DNA of 64,000 nt, from NCBI RefSeq assembly GCF_000002425.4, contig NC_037256.1, forward strand, positions 18,159,982-18,223,981, in the 5' to 3' direction. The translations under genes were made by a program, and so were the position numbers. This document shows positions 47,281-58,909 of this stretch, piece after piece (the first letter of the stretch is position 1; every line of letters starts with the position of its first letter). A model generated the notes under the pieces. It saw only the letters and a program-made list of their open reading frames with translations, was not told the origin of the DNA and ran no database searches. The stretch is from Physcomitrium patens. Taxonomy: Eukaryota; Streptophyta; Bryopsida; Funariales; Funariaceae.

Positions 47281-48058
47281 TCACAGTCATTAAAGAGCAG
47301 GATCCAAACAACGAATTACAACCACATTCAATGCTGTTGTCAAGCACGAGGGTCCAACACAATTATCTCCGGGACTGGTTTCTGAGTTCTGTGTCCAGTT
47401 GCCGGCCATGTCATTGCCTCCGTGAGTGATTGGAGTCACTTGGGCTTGGCGGCGGAACAGGGAACCGAAAGAAGGGGTCTGAAGTTCAGTCTGCAGCAAG
47501 ACCAACAGAGGAGCTCACATTCGATGAACATGGTTCGGAAGCTGGTGGTCCATGGATGATTCCTATTCACCTCCGTGTCTGTGGAAAATTCCCTTCTGGC
47601 AGCTCATTCTCTGTTAGCTGCTGCTTTAACCACGCACTGACCCTCGCCCTGGGACTTATTTAAGGTTGGCACTCCGCATATCATGCTGCACTAAGTTTCT
47701 GTTTCAATGTTTCTTCACTGTGCTAGTTTCTCACTTTTTGCTTCTGAGAGTGCACTTATTGACCGGCGGTGGATGCGTTTTGATCTTCACGGTGCTGGTA
47801 ACCATTGGAGGTGACGTTCAAGTGCCCACCAGTTGTTTTGTTTTCTCATCGTGATTCTACCTCCATGCACTGCAAATCTGCGGCTGGCTGTGATCCTAAT
47901 TGCTTTGTGTCAGGGATGATTCTAGTCTTTGTCCTGTAGGTTCCAGCCAGTCATGACGTGGTGGAATCTTCGTTGGTGGAATCTTCGTTGTTGACCTTCG
48001 AGTGAACTTATTGTGTGGTGGGCGCTGGTTATAAGTTCGAAACTTGTAAGCTCACAAG
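47281..48058 (+). promoter_or_regulatory. Probable promoter and leader of the Argonaute gene
   Basis: GC-rich, directly upstream of the start codon. Several short frames are present, but none joins in phase with exon 1 and an in-frame TAA lies three codons before the ATG. No clear TATA box. Confidence 0.4.
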
Positions 48059-51000
48059 ATGGCACAAGGTAAAGGTAATTCTGTTCAACGACGACGACAG
48101 AAAGCTGAAGGAGCTGTTCCTATCAGTGCTGCTGGCGAAGGAGGTGGCGAAGGACCTCGGGCAGGTCCATCACTATCCGGACCAGTCGGACGTTGTGAGG
48201 TTAGAGCGGTGACTGTGCCGAAAAAATCATTAAGACCAGGATATGGTCGAGCAGGGCGTGGGACACTGCTTGGCGTGAATTACTTCAAGACTTCATTGTC
48301 GAAGAGAGTCGATGTCCATCATTACAATGTTTGACCACTTTGCCCACTGAGCCAACCTACAGCTAACGAAAAGTGGGTCTTTTTGTGCGTCATGGTCTTG
48401 CATTCTGAATGGGATAAAGTTGTCTTGTTTACCAGACCGTTATTTCGGATTTTGAAGCCAATCAGAAGACTTTATTATTCTATCCACTCCTACCACTTCA
48501 CAATTTGAATGTAACATTCGATATGGATTTAAATTTTGAGACGTTTGTAAAATGCCGTTTCTACACAAGTTTTGATTGAAGTATCTCCATCGCGCTGCCC
48601 GCATTTGACAATTTCGGCCCGTTGTCAGCAAGTAAAATCGGTAACCCATGCCTGCAGGTTTCAATCGAGCCGGAAACCGTGAGCAAGAGGATGTGCCGTG
48701 AAATAATGAAGAAGCTCCGCGAAACATATGGAAACGAATATTTTGATGGTAAACATGGAGCGTACGATGGAGAAAAATCTCTGTTTACGAGTGGGTGTTT
48801 ACCGTTCAAGTCAATGAAGTTTTCAGTACTCCTGGACAATTTCGAGGGTTCCTCATGTAGACCTGGTGACAGTGGAAGACCGAGTTCAGGTACGAAGTGC
48901 ATAGCAAATCGATTTACGATATCCACTCGTCGTGGCATTTGTGCTGAACGTCATTCATTTGTCTTACTAAATTGCTCCTTACCTGTGGTGCAGCCAGTCG
49001 TAGAGCAGAGCCTCTCTCACAGAGAAGGGCTCCATCCAAAGTTAGGAAATTTGATGTTTCAATTGAGTTGGCTGCAAAGATTCGGATGGATGCGATAGAG
49101 GAAATGATGAAGAGAGCGCTGGGTAGGTGTGATCAGGAGCTACAAGATCGAGCGCTGGACGCTCTACGTGTTCTGGACGTTATACTCCGTGAAATTGCTT
49201 CAAGAAGGTAGACTAAATGCGACTCCGCATTTGTCATGAGCAAGCAGTCGTGTTTTCAGTCTACATTCCGTAAGATGGCATTTGCTTATTTTTGCAGAGG
49301 CTACCTGCTTGTGAGAGACAATTTCTTCCATCCGAGTTTGGGTCAAGTTTGCGATTTGGGCGATGGTGTGGAAGGTTGGAGGGGTTATCACTCCAGCGTG
49401 AGACCGACGCTGATGGGATTGATGTTAAATTTAGGTGAGTAGAGATCGTACTCAGTCACTGACTCCAAAGAAAATGTGGTTTGTCTCATTTCGAAACAGA
49501 AAAGTTTTACTTTGATCAGTTCCGGCGTCAATGGTCATTGCTGTCCCTTGAAGTGATTTCGTAATATATTCTGCATCGTTGCCCTGGGACATAGTACTGA
49601 CTGGTTTGTCCAATTGCAACAGATACCACTATGACGGTGGTACTGAAGCCTACTCTGGTTGATGAGTTTCTCAAGGAAAGGTTCAATGTAAGAGACCTGT
49701 CTGGTTTGCAGAAAAGAGATTGGGCTAAAGCGAAGGACATGTTGAAAAACGTCAGAATAGAAACGACTCACACGGGAGTGTCCCGAAAGTACAGAATATC
49801 GGGCTTCAGTGATCGGTCCATACGAGAATTAAAGTGAGGATAGTGGTCACGAAGTATTTTATTCAGCTTCACTATTGCTGAGTGTTGTGGTGTTGTCGAA
49901 TATGTAATGAATTTCCATTCGACTGAACATGCAAAGTGACCTCTAAGGACGTGATTTGATTTGGTGCCGATGCAGGTTTATGAAGGGGACGAAAGATGGG
50001 AATGGGGAGGAGGAAATTTCAGTATATAATTATTTTTTTGATACTTACTCGCGCAAACTAAAAAACCTAAATTTTCCAGCGCTGGATCTTGGAAACAGCA
50101 GGAAGCCAATATACATGCCCATAGAAGTAATGTCTGCGTTTCCTCGCCCAGTTTCTAATTTTCCTGCCGACAGTTAGAGTTGGTTATCTTTCATATTTCC
50201 TTGCGTGGTCCACTGGTGTTTCATTCGTCAGTGTTTGTATTTGTTCTTCTGACCGCAGTTGTGCAAGATAGTTAGTGGACAGCGCTATACCAAGCCGCTG
50301 TCCAGCAAGCAGAGGATGGCACAAATCGGTGCAAGCAAGCAGGCGCCGCAAGAACGACAAAAGATCTGTGAGAATGTGTGTAGAAATTACACCAGATGAC
50401 TTGCAGTATCCTACAGAATGTGTTGAGTTGTAGCCTCGAATTCCCCATTGACTGTAGTATTTGTCTTATTTCATGACCAGGCGCTCAAAGTTTGCAACTA
50501 CAGCTCCGACAAGCTGATTGCGGAGTTCGGTTTACAATTTGATAACAAGCTTGCGTCCGTTTCTGGCAGAGTGCTACCTGCCCCTCAGGTATGATTGTCA
50601 ACACGTTCGCTTTGATATAATTTCCCACATCACCAGTGAGTGTTCCTTGCATCAGGATGTAAAGAACGACTCATCCCAAGTGGTATTGTTTTCTCGTGTG
50701 AGGACAGCTCGACTTTGGAAATGGAAAGACCGAGGAGCCCAAAGAAGGGCGATGGAATTTCAACCACAAGGTGTTTCAAGTTCGCTCTTAGGAATGCATT
50801 GCGTGTTTTCTCTAAAGGCTTAGCCCACTATGGCGAAAGGATTTTATCTAATGCAAGTCCTGCTTGTCCCTTGCAGACCTTGAAAAAGGGAGTTACGATA
50901 GCCGCTTGGGCTGTAGCTGTGTTCGACCCCTGCTGCAATGATGGAGATCGAATCGCATTCCAGTTGATAGAGAGTTGCAGCCGACGAGGCATGGTGATGA

Positions 51001-53377
51001 AAAGTCCGGCGGTGGTGCAGAAACAGCCGAGGAATTCGTTTGGATCTTCTCCTGAAGAAAGAGTGGAGACGATGTTTAATGCTTTGAGGCCGTACGCGCC
51101 TGTGTTCATTCTTGCTATTCTAGCAGAAAAAGACAGTCCCATTTATGGTACCTTCATCCTTTCACTGCTCCCTTACCGAGTAATTCGATGGCGCTCAGTA
51201 GTCCTACCCTGGTGAAGCCCTGCACGCTTCTAACACGTTGGGTTGTTATGACAGTTCCTTTCAAGCGGTTGTGTGAAATTAGACTTGGAATAATCTCGCA
51301 GTGCATGGTGAAGCCGCGAACTCTGAACGATCAGTTCCTAGGAAACCTTGCGTTGAAGATTAATTTGAAGGTATGTGCTGACATGTGAAGGTATGAGGGA
51401 TCTTTCCGCTGTTCATACTCGAAGTTGCGTGTGTAACACCCTGATTTTGTGCACAGATGGGAGGATTGAACTCGCCATTGAGTCAGCGGATGTTACATTG
51501 CCTTGGTCAGTCGACCATAATCTTCGGCATGGATGTGACCCATGGGTCTCCTGGGGATGTCGAAATACCCTCAATTGCGGCAGTAGTCGCAACGAAGAAT
51601 TGGCCCGAGGTATTCCATTATTCGACTCAAGTTAAGGTCCAACCAGCCAGGATGGAGATGATTCAAGGGCTGTATGAACCTGAAGGTGGCATGGTACGGT
51701 GAGTTAGACTTCCGCAGGATGTTCCATAGGCGAGGACGCTTGTTTTCTAGGATCGCACACATGGAGGTTTGCTTTACCAAAATTAACGTTGATCGTTTTG
51801 GCAGAGAATTGCTCATGTCGTTCTATTCGACATGCGCCAAAGGCGTCAACCCGAAGCCATCCCAAATTATAATTTACAGGTACCCCTGGTCTGCTGACAT
51901 ATATTTGTAATACATCCTCTCTTCCACTCAATGGTGTGTTTCTCTGAGATCGTTACTTCAGGAGTTAAGTGCATATCCCGTAGTTTGTTTTGGATCTACC
52001 GCCAGATTCGGCATGATGAATACACGTATTTCTCACTGTTTCTACATCATGATGATTTGAACGAGTTGGAGGGACTGCTCTGATTCAGGGATGGAGTTAG
52101 CGATAGCATGTTTGCGAAATGTTTGGAAGTTGAGTTCGTCGCATTTAAACGAGTGAGTTTGAAATCCTCAGCGTGACCTTGATTCGTGGAATGATTTTGG
52201 TTCTTCATTGTCTTTCTCATGTGTCGTCGTGGGTGGTGTGGTAACCTACTTTGGTTTCGACAGGCTTGTGCAGAACTCGAAGCGGGTTACAATCCCGGAA
52301 TAACGTTCATTGTGGCTAAAAAGCGTCACGGCACGCGCTTCTTTCCTCAGAGTCGAGATGCGTTGCGGAATGGGAACGTTCTACCAGGTTGGTACTGCAC
52401 CTGCCAGATGTGGTCAGCTTTGCTTATATTGGACAACGTTCTAAGCGTTGAAAGTGTGCTTCCTGTTGCAAGGATTGTGTTTGTACACTGCAGAAGCACC
52501 TCTATATCTGAAAGTTAGCCAAAACGTGTAGTTGCAAAACTCCCAATCTCGCCGTGATGTGCAGGAACTGTTGTCGACAAGGATGCGTGCCACCCTCGGA
52601 ATTTTGACTTCTTCCTCATCTCTCAGGCCGGCCTCATTGTAGTCATTCGTATCTTTTAACAGTAGTTTGTTTGGCAGCCATTATTTATCTTAACGTGCAG
52701 AATTCATATGAAGAGAACTCTATCTGGGGCCTGCATTGTATCGCCTTCCTACTGTTCCAGTTGTCATTGCTATTTAACCCCTTGAGAAGGGCAGTTAACG
52801 TGACGATGATGAGAATGTACGTTTGCCTGGACTGTAGGGCACAGCTCGGCCTACTCACTACACAATACTGGTGAATGAAAACCAGCTTGGGCCTGATGAT
52901 ATTCAGACCTTGACCAACAAACTGTGCTACACGTAGGTGTCAGTGGTTAAAGTTTTTTGATTCCATATGCAGGCTCCGTGTTGCAATGTACACCTTCCAC
53001 AGGTTTTTTCTTGTTTTGAGCTCTGACATTGTATTCTGCTGGGGATGGCGGTTCATGTGCAGGTTTGGACGCTGTACCTCATCCATCTCGATGGGTAACC
53101 TCCTGGTTTGAGAATCATTGGACTTATACTTCCGCACCTGTGTCTGCAGTAGGTTGTAACTTTCTAACACGAACGTTGTCCCGTGGTTTGGTGTTTTGCA
53201 GCGGCTCCAGCCGCATATGCTCATATTCTGGCATCAAGATATCGGAAGTTGATGAGTCCTTTGGAAGGAGGATCTACTACATCGTCATCGAGCTCTCGAG
53301 GAATAGGTGTTTCAAGACCTTTACCACCAGTCCCGATTTTGCGGATGAAGGCAGATCATTCCATGTTTTTTTGTTGA
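48059..53377 (+). CDS. AGO4: Argonaute protein, AGO4/6/9 clade (complete, 19 coding exons)
   Basis: Binds small RNAs; this clade guides DNA methylation of transposons in plants. Exons: 48059-48328, 48658-48889, 48994-49207, 49298-49434, 49623-49833, 49976-50126, 50259-50375, 50481-50588, 50708-50770, 50877-51147, 51255-51370, 51457-51698, 51805-51879, 52089-52152, 52264-52387, 52565-52638, 52838-52932, 53063-53094, 53202-53377. They total 2772 nt, 923 residues, all GT/AG and in phase. Order: Arg/Gly-rich start, N domain ([11 protein letters not shown]), DUF1785 ([16 protein letters not shown]), PAZ, MID, PIWI. The slicer tetrad looks intact: D in [12 protein letters not shown] in [12 protein letters not shown] in RDGVS, H in [28 protein letters not shown] and the SMFFC end are AGO4-clade marks. 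A conserved in-frame stop upstream fixes the start. Confidence 0.95.
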
Positions 53378-55009
53378 GTGAACAGCTAGCTAGAATTTCA
53401 AGTTATTCAGAAAAAAAACACAACGATATTGCGTGCGGAAGAGGGCCTCCAATACTCTTCTTATTGTGCACAATTCAGAGTTTGCTGTGCTCAGCATCTA
53501 AGGTGGGATGGAGTGGGTGAGTAGGACGATTTTATGTTCCAGCCAAAAGTGTACATAATTGCACTTTTTGTGAAAAGATATGATTTGCCGGAAGTTCTTG
53601 TGGTTATTCCTGTTTGGAAGTAAGTGTGTGTACTTACCACTTTAAGTACAACTATTACCCAGAAATTTTTCTGACATATTGTTTTAACTGAAAATTACCC
53701 GATTTAACGTTGGTTCAGACCCATGGACTTCTAAGTACGAAATGCTGCTGTCTAATGCTGATGTTGAGTGCACAAGGAAAAATATCAATATTAATGATAT
53801 ATCATCTAAAATTACTTAACCAAATTCATTTTGTAAAATAACTTGTAAGTTTCTGACTTATATAGTTCAGATTGAGAGTCTGAAAAATTATTGCTGAACA
53901 TAATACAATTATGTCAAAAAAAGATTTTAAAAATTAATACAGCATCTCTATAATGAAATAATCAAAGATAGTTTTGAAATTTAATATTAAATTTATCAAT
54001 TTAGGAAATAGCTTAAGTAAAGAAAGTTTTTTGTTTTATAAAAATGTTTACATGTTTCTAGAAAAATGTTTATTCATTCTTCCATGCAATGTTCATTTTC
54101 CAAATGTGGCGAATGTATTATATTACCTCTGAAAAAAAAATCAATATAAAAATAAATAAACAATAGATAAGAAGAAAATAAACAATTCCTTTCTTAACCT
54201 TTAAATTTGATGTTAGCAAATTATGAACGTAAAAAGCTTGTATTTGTATGTAAATGATGCTAATTTAATTCAATTAGACTCAATAATTGGAGAAGAGATG
54301 AATATGAATTGATATATGTAATAAAGTTTATGAATACTAGACAGAGGGCATATTTACATATCAAAAGAAGATTATGGAGTGCAATAATTGCTATGAAGAA
54401 TGTAAATAAAAAATAAAAATAAAAATGATGCATTAATAGTAATAAAAATAAATTATATTCATTATATCATTTATTAATCTAAAAATAAAAATAATTAAGA
54501 AGAATTAAAAAATTCTATAAATTTCTTATATTTTTATTTATACTTAAATATTTAAAATCCTTCAAAAATTATATTAAATTGAAAAATAATAAAATATTTA
54601 GTTTTCAAGAATATTATCCTTCAAAACTTAATTAAAAGTAGATATAATCTAATACATTATAAGATTTCTTATAAAATTTATTGAGGATGAATTTTCTTTA
54701 TTTATTTTCATATAGTCTAATAATATTCTAATATTTTGAATAATTAAAAAACATAAGAATTTTGATTTTTTTTAAAAAAATTCAGAATATCAAAATCACT
54801 TCTCAAAATAAAAAAATAGATGAAGTTAAAATACAAAATAATATATGTAATTATTCAAGAAGTAATTTTATATTATTTTTATGCATAAAATTGATTTCAT
54901 GAAAAAGATATTATAAATCTTAAATAACAATAATAATTTGTTATTTTATTTAAATGGTGACATATTAATTTTTTGGAAGATTGTTATTATTTTTTGAAAG
55001 ATCCCAATA
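53378..55009. other. Argonaute 3' region and A+T-rich spacer
   Basis: The first 200-300 bp is probably 3' UTR. Beyond about 53.8 kb it is very A+T rich with no gene or named repeat seen. Confidence 0.5.
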
Positions 55010-55437
55010 TTTCTTGTTTTTGGTAGTAGCCATTCTAGTATAATACTATATCATCTTTGAGTGATTTTTTAGTTCTTTTGAGTGATAGAAGAGTTTATTG
55101 AGAATTTCTTTCTTTAAGATTCATATCCTTAAAAATTTGACAATAGTGCTAATTCATTATTCTTGTCTTGTTTTAGAAGTGAGTAAATTATCTCACTTCT
55201 ATTGTTATATTTTGTAGGTTGTGGATTATCTACCTTTAAACAAATTGTTTAGTTTTTTAACACTCATTTTTTCTTTAAAGAAAGCAAACTATCTTTTTTT
55301 GTAGAAACTTTCATATGATATTAGAAATTATAGATTATCTTTCTCTAATTTGACTTGTAGTTTTTTGAAGTTTTTTAAAATAAAAAAAAGATCATAGATG
55401 CTTTACTTAGTAGGAGTGAGAATAGATTTGTCCATAG
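55010..55437 (+). repeat. E6 duplicated LTR end, leader and gag start
   Basis: The stretch TTTGACAATAGTGC ... GTGAGAATAGATTTG repeats, with divergence, the sequence at 55774-56065. It includes the inner primer site, the leader and the first gag codons. Then it jumps back into LTR sequence. Confidence 0.6.
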
Positions 55438-55984
55438 CTTACAGAACAACCTAATTATATGTCATTTATATAAAAAACTTGCATTGCAAGTTAAGATATG
55501 TGTCTTATAAAGTCAACATGTTTAAAATATTCTATAGGATATCACAACATAGCTTTTAGTTAAGAGTATATATAGAGGTAAGAGTACATCCTTCTTCACT
55601 CTTATCAATGCTTTTTTAATCCTTAGTCTTGTTTTAAGACTTTCTAGTCTTCTTGTCTTTGGTAATATCCATTTTAATTCAATATACTACCTTCTTTAGT
55701 AATTTTTTAGTTTTTTGAGTGATACAAAAGTATATCAAGGTCTTCTTTTTTCGAGATTCATGTCCTTCATAATTTGACAAGAATGCTAACTTATTGTTCT
55801 TATCTTGTTATAGAAGTAAGTAGATTACTCCATTTTTATTGTTGTATTTTGAAGGTTTCAAATTATCCACATTTAAATAAACTATTTAGTTTTTTAACAC
55901 TGATTTTTTCTCTAAAGAGAGAAAATTATCTTTCTTTGTAGAAATTTTTATTTAATTTTAGAGTTTGCAAATACCTTCTTCTAA

Positions 55985-57085
55985 TTTGACTTGTAGATTT
56001 GTTAAGTTGTTTGAAATAGAAGGAAAAAATATAGATGCTACACTTAAAAGAAGTAAGAATAGATTTGCAACTATTACAAATCTTCACAAATTTGTTGATA
56101 CTCTTAGAATAGAAAATTCATACATCACGAGTGCCAACTATGGAAGTACTAATCCTATGCCTATGAAAAAAGTTTAGAATCTATGTCAAGAAGTTGTGCA
56201 ATTGAAAGAAACAAGTAGATCAACTTCTTAACCAAATTCAAAAAATTTCGCTTGTAAAAGTACAATGGAGATACAGATTAGTATGCTTTATAAGTTTCAT
56301 GGAACAAGATCAAAATTTTGGAAATTTCTATAACAAGTGAAGTTCTATCTAAGTTTGCATCTCTTTTAATACCTTGATGGATTTACTCAAATTAGATTTA
56401 AAGATACACTTTTATTTAGAAGTATTTTTTTTATTTGCACTGTTAATATAAAAAGATTTATAAATCTTTTATGATTTGAATTTATTCTTAGAAGTGTTTA
56501 TAACTACATTTGAAAATAGTGATTAAAAAAGAATAGTAAAAATCAAGCTCTTATCTTTACATCAAGAATTGTGATTAGCTACCATATATGTTGTTGAATT
56601 CCAAAATCTAGCTTGTAATATAAATTAGTATGACAAAGCCTTTATCAATCAATTTTAATATAGATTGAAGGATAATGTCAAAGAATTATTATTAATAATG
56701 CCAAAAATATTGTTTGTGATAATTTATTGCTTAAGCCATTATATGTAATAATTGATTATTTAAAAGGAATTAAGAACAAAAACTTGGTTGAAGAAGAATA
56801 AGTCAAGTAATGATGGCAGCTCACAAGTTTTCAAAAATTTATTTATCAAGGCTAGAACAAATGTAATATGATACAATATGTTTTATATCTCTCACTGAGC
56901 AAAGAAAGATTTGATATTGTCAAGAAGGCTTGTGCTTATATTATAGAGAAGCTAAGCACATTGCTCAATATTATCCAAAGAAACAACACAATCACAACAT
57001 AAGGAGTATAATTGCCAAAGAAGACAATGTATCAAAAAATAAGTTTTTCCAGCTTTAAAAAAGATTGTGCAAGTAGAAACATGTG
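55985..57085 (+). pseudogene. E6 gag (broken)
   Basis: LYKFHGTRSKFWKFL near 56285 matches the gag core of E1 and E3. CLYYREAKHIAQYYPKK near 56935 is a decayed zinc knuckle with two of three Cys lost. It ends where the inverted R element begins; protease is missing. Confidence 0.65.
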
Positions 57086-57089
57086 CTTG

Positions 57090-57757
57090 TAAGAATAACT
57101 CACTTTTTCTTATTTCCAATAATTACCTCTCTTGCCATTGTAATTGGCCAAATTTAGTTGTATATTCCATGATTAATTCATTTGGAGCTATTTCATTCCT
57201 TGGCCTATGCTCAATCTACTCCACAAAGTCACCTTGGTCATTCTTTCTGAATCTTCTTCAAAAAATTCATCTTTCAAGAGTTCCTCAAATTTCTTCCATG
57301 ATATAGCCTCTGCATGTAAATCTTGCATTCTTTTCCTAATTTCTGGTATCACTGCTAAATCAAAGGTAGTGATCATCTTTATTCATGGAACTTGATGCAC
57401 TTCCATTTTATATGTGTAAATCCTTCAGAACTTAGTAATATTCCTCCCATCAAACCTTCCAACTTTTTCCACTACTACATTTAAGGCTTTAGTAGTGCTC
57501 CTATCATTTCTATGCACATGTTGTCTTTCTTCTATAAATTGAGCAAATTTCCTAAATTAATCATGGACACCCATCCCACTTGGTAATGAAAATCTAGGAA
57601 TTTGATCTCCCATCTTAACTTATTGAAATAATTAGTGTCTTAAGGCTCTCTCAGTGGAAGTACTAATATGTCAGGGTAGAGAGAGTTTGCTTCAAGAAAG
57701 CACTACGCTCTTGGCTACTATTAATTGCTCAATCAAGTCTTGAGATAAGAAAGACCA

Positions 57758-57800
<43 letters not shown>

Positions 57801-58909
57801 CACTTTTAGATACTATTGCACCAAATATATAAGTCTTAAGTTCTCAAAAATATCCAAAATATAATAAAACCTCTAAATCCTTTAATATCCTTATGGAGTA
57901 TTATTCTTGAACTTCAAAAACTCATATCTTCCAATCGGACCGTTCAAAAATACTCAAATTTTACATGAAGTACTAATGTAATTCTAAAAACTACTACAAC
58001 AAATTTCAACTGCAAATTCGTTGCGGATCTTAAGATATCATCAAAATCCTAATAGTATCTTCAAACCCTAGTTTTTATACATGTGCATGCAAATTTCTTT
58101 ATATCTCACAAACTAAACACTCAAATGCCACAAAATTTGTATGTATAGTTTCTTAATACAATTATCTACCTTTTTTAAAAGGTTTGAGCCAAAATTTCGT
58201 CTAGAAATCTAAGATATGGCTCAAACCATTACTATGAAAAAAATCACTTACTTACTACCTTTGATTAGGATGCGCTGACTTCAACACTCTATAACTTCTT
58301 CATCCAAACTCCAAATTCATCAAATAGTGTATGAAAAATGTAGTTGAAATTTTTTTCTCTCCAATTCTAATCGTCAATCCTTTTTTACTCTCTGTAAACG
58401 TATATTATGTCCCAAAGAGTGACAATAGGTATGAAATTAATACCTTAACTTTGAGCGCCAATAACTCCTTCATTAAAACTCCAAATCACACATAATTTAT
58501 ATCCAATCCATATCCAAAAATCTAAATTTGATAACCCTAACCTTAAAAGCTCGAATAACTTCAAAAGAGAAATCCTAATCTTTAATAAGGCCTTGGATAG
58601 CCTCTTTGAAGCCCATTGGGCATGGCCTTCATCCAACCATGCTTAGCTTTCATCTCTTCCAATAAGCTTCTTACTAGTTAAGATTTTCTTCTTTAAGTTC
58701 TAATCTCTTCTCGAGGCTTCATATTAAACATTTAGGTCCTATAATTTTTTTTAAATGCTATAATGAAAAAAGATAAAATTTAAAATAAAGTTTTTAATAT
58801 CCACTCTCTTTAAATTAATCTATTAACCATTCTAACATACACCAAGACTTATGAATATATTATATGTTTGAACTATTTTTTACATACTATAAGCAATTAT
58901 AATATGACT
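57090..58909 (-). mobile_element. R4: 5' end of a family R element (LTR plus gag fragment)
   Basis: The LTR at 57669-58909 (1241 bp) has minus-strand ends AGTCATA and CTACCCTGACA. A short leader of 55 bp precedes a gag frame starting MGDQIPRFSLPSGMG at 57613. That gag continues with stops to FDLAVIPEIRKRMQDLHAEA and FEELLKDEFFEEDSERM (57188-57376). It is truncated near 57090. It is inserted in E6, and E6 pol resumes at 58910. This shows family R is an LTR retrotransposon with a gag unlike that of E1-E6. Confidence 0.7.
57669..58909 (-). repeat. R4 LTR
   Basis: Carries a (TA)n run of about 22 units at 57756-57798, at the place where R2 has a shorter A/TA tract. Confidence 0.75.

Noticed and set aside
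47430..47663. Frame upstream of the Argonaute gene as its first exon
   Set aside because: The ATG at 48059 has an in-frame stop just upstream, and the protein from there already begins with a normal Argonaute N-terminus.
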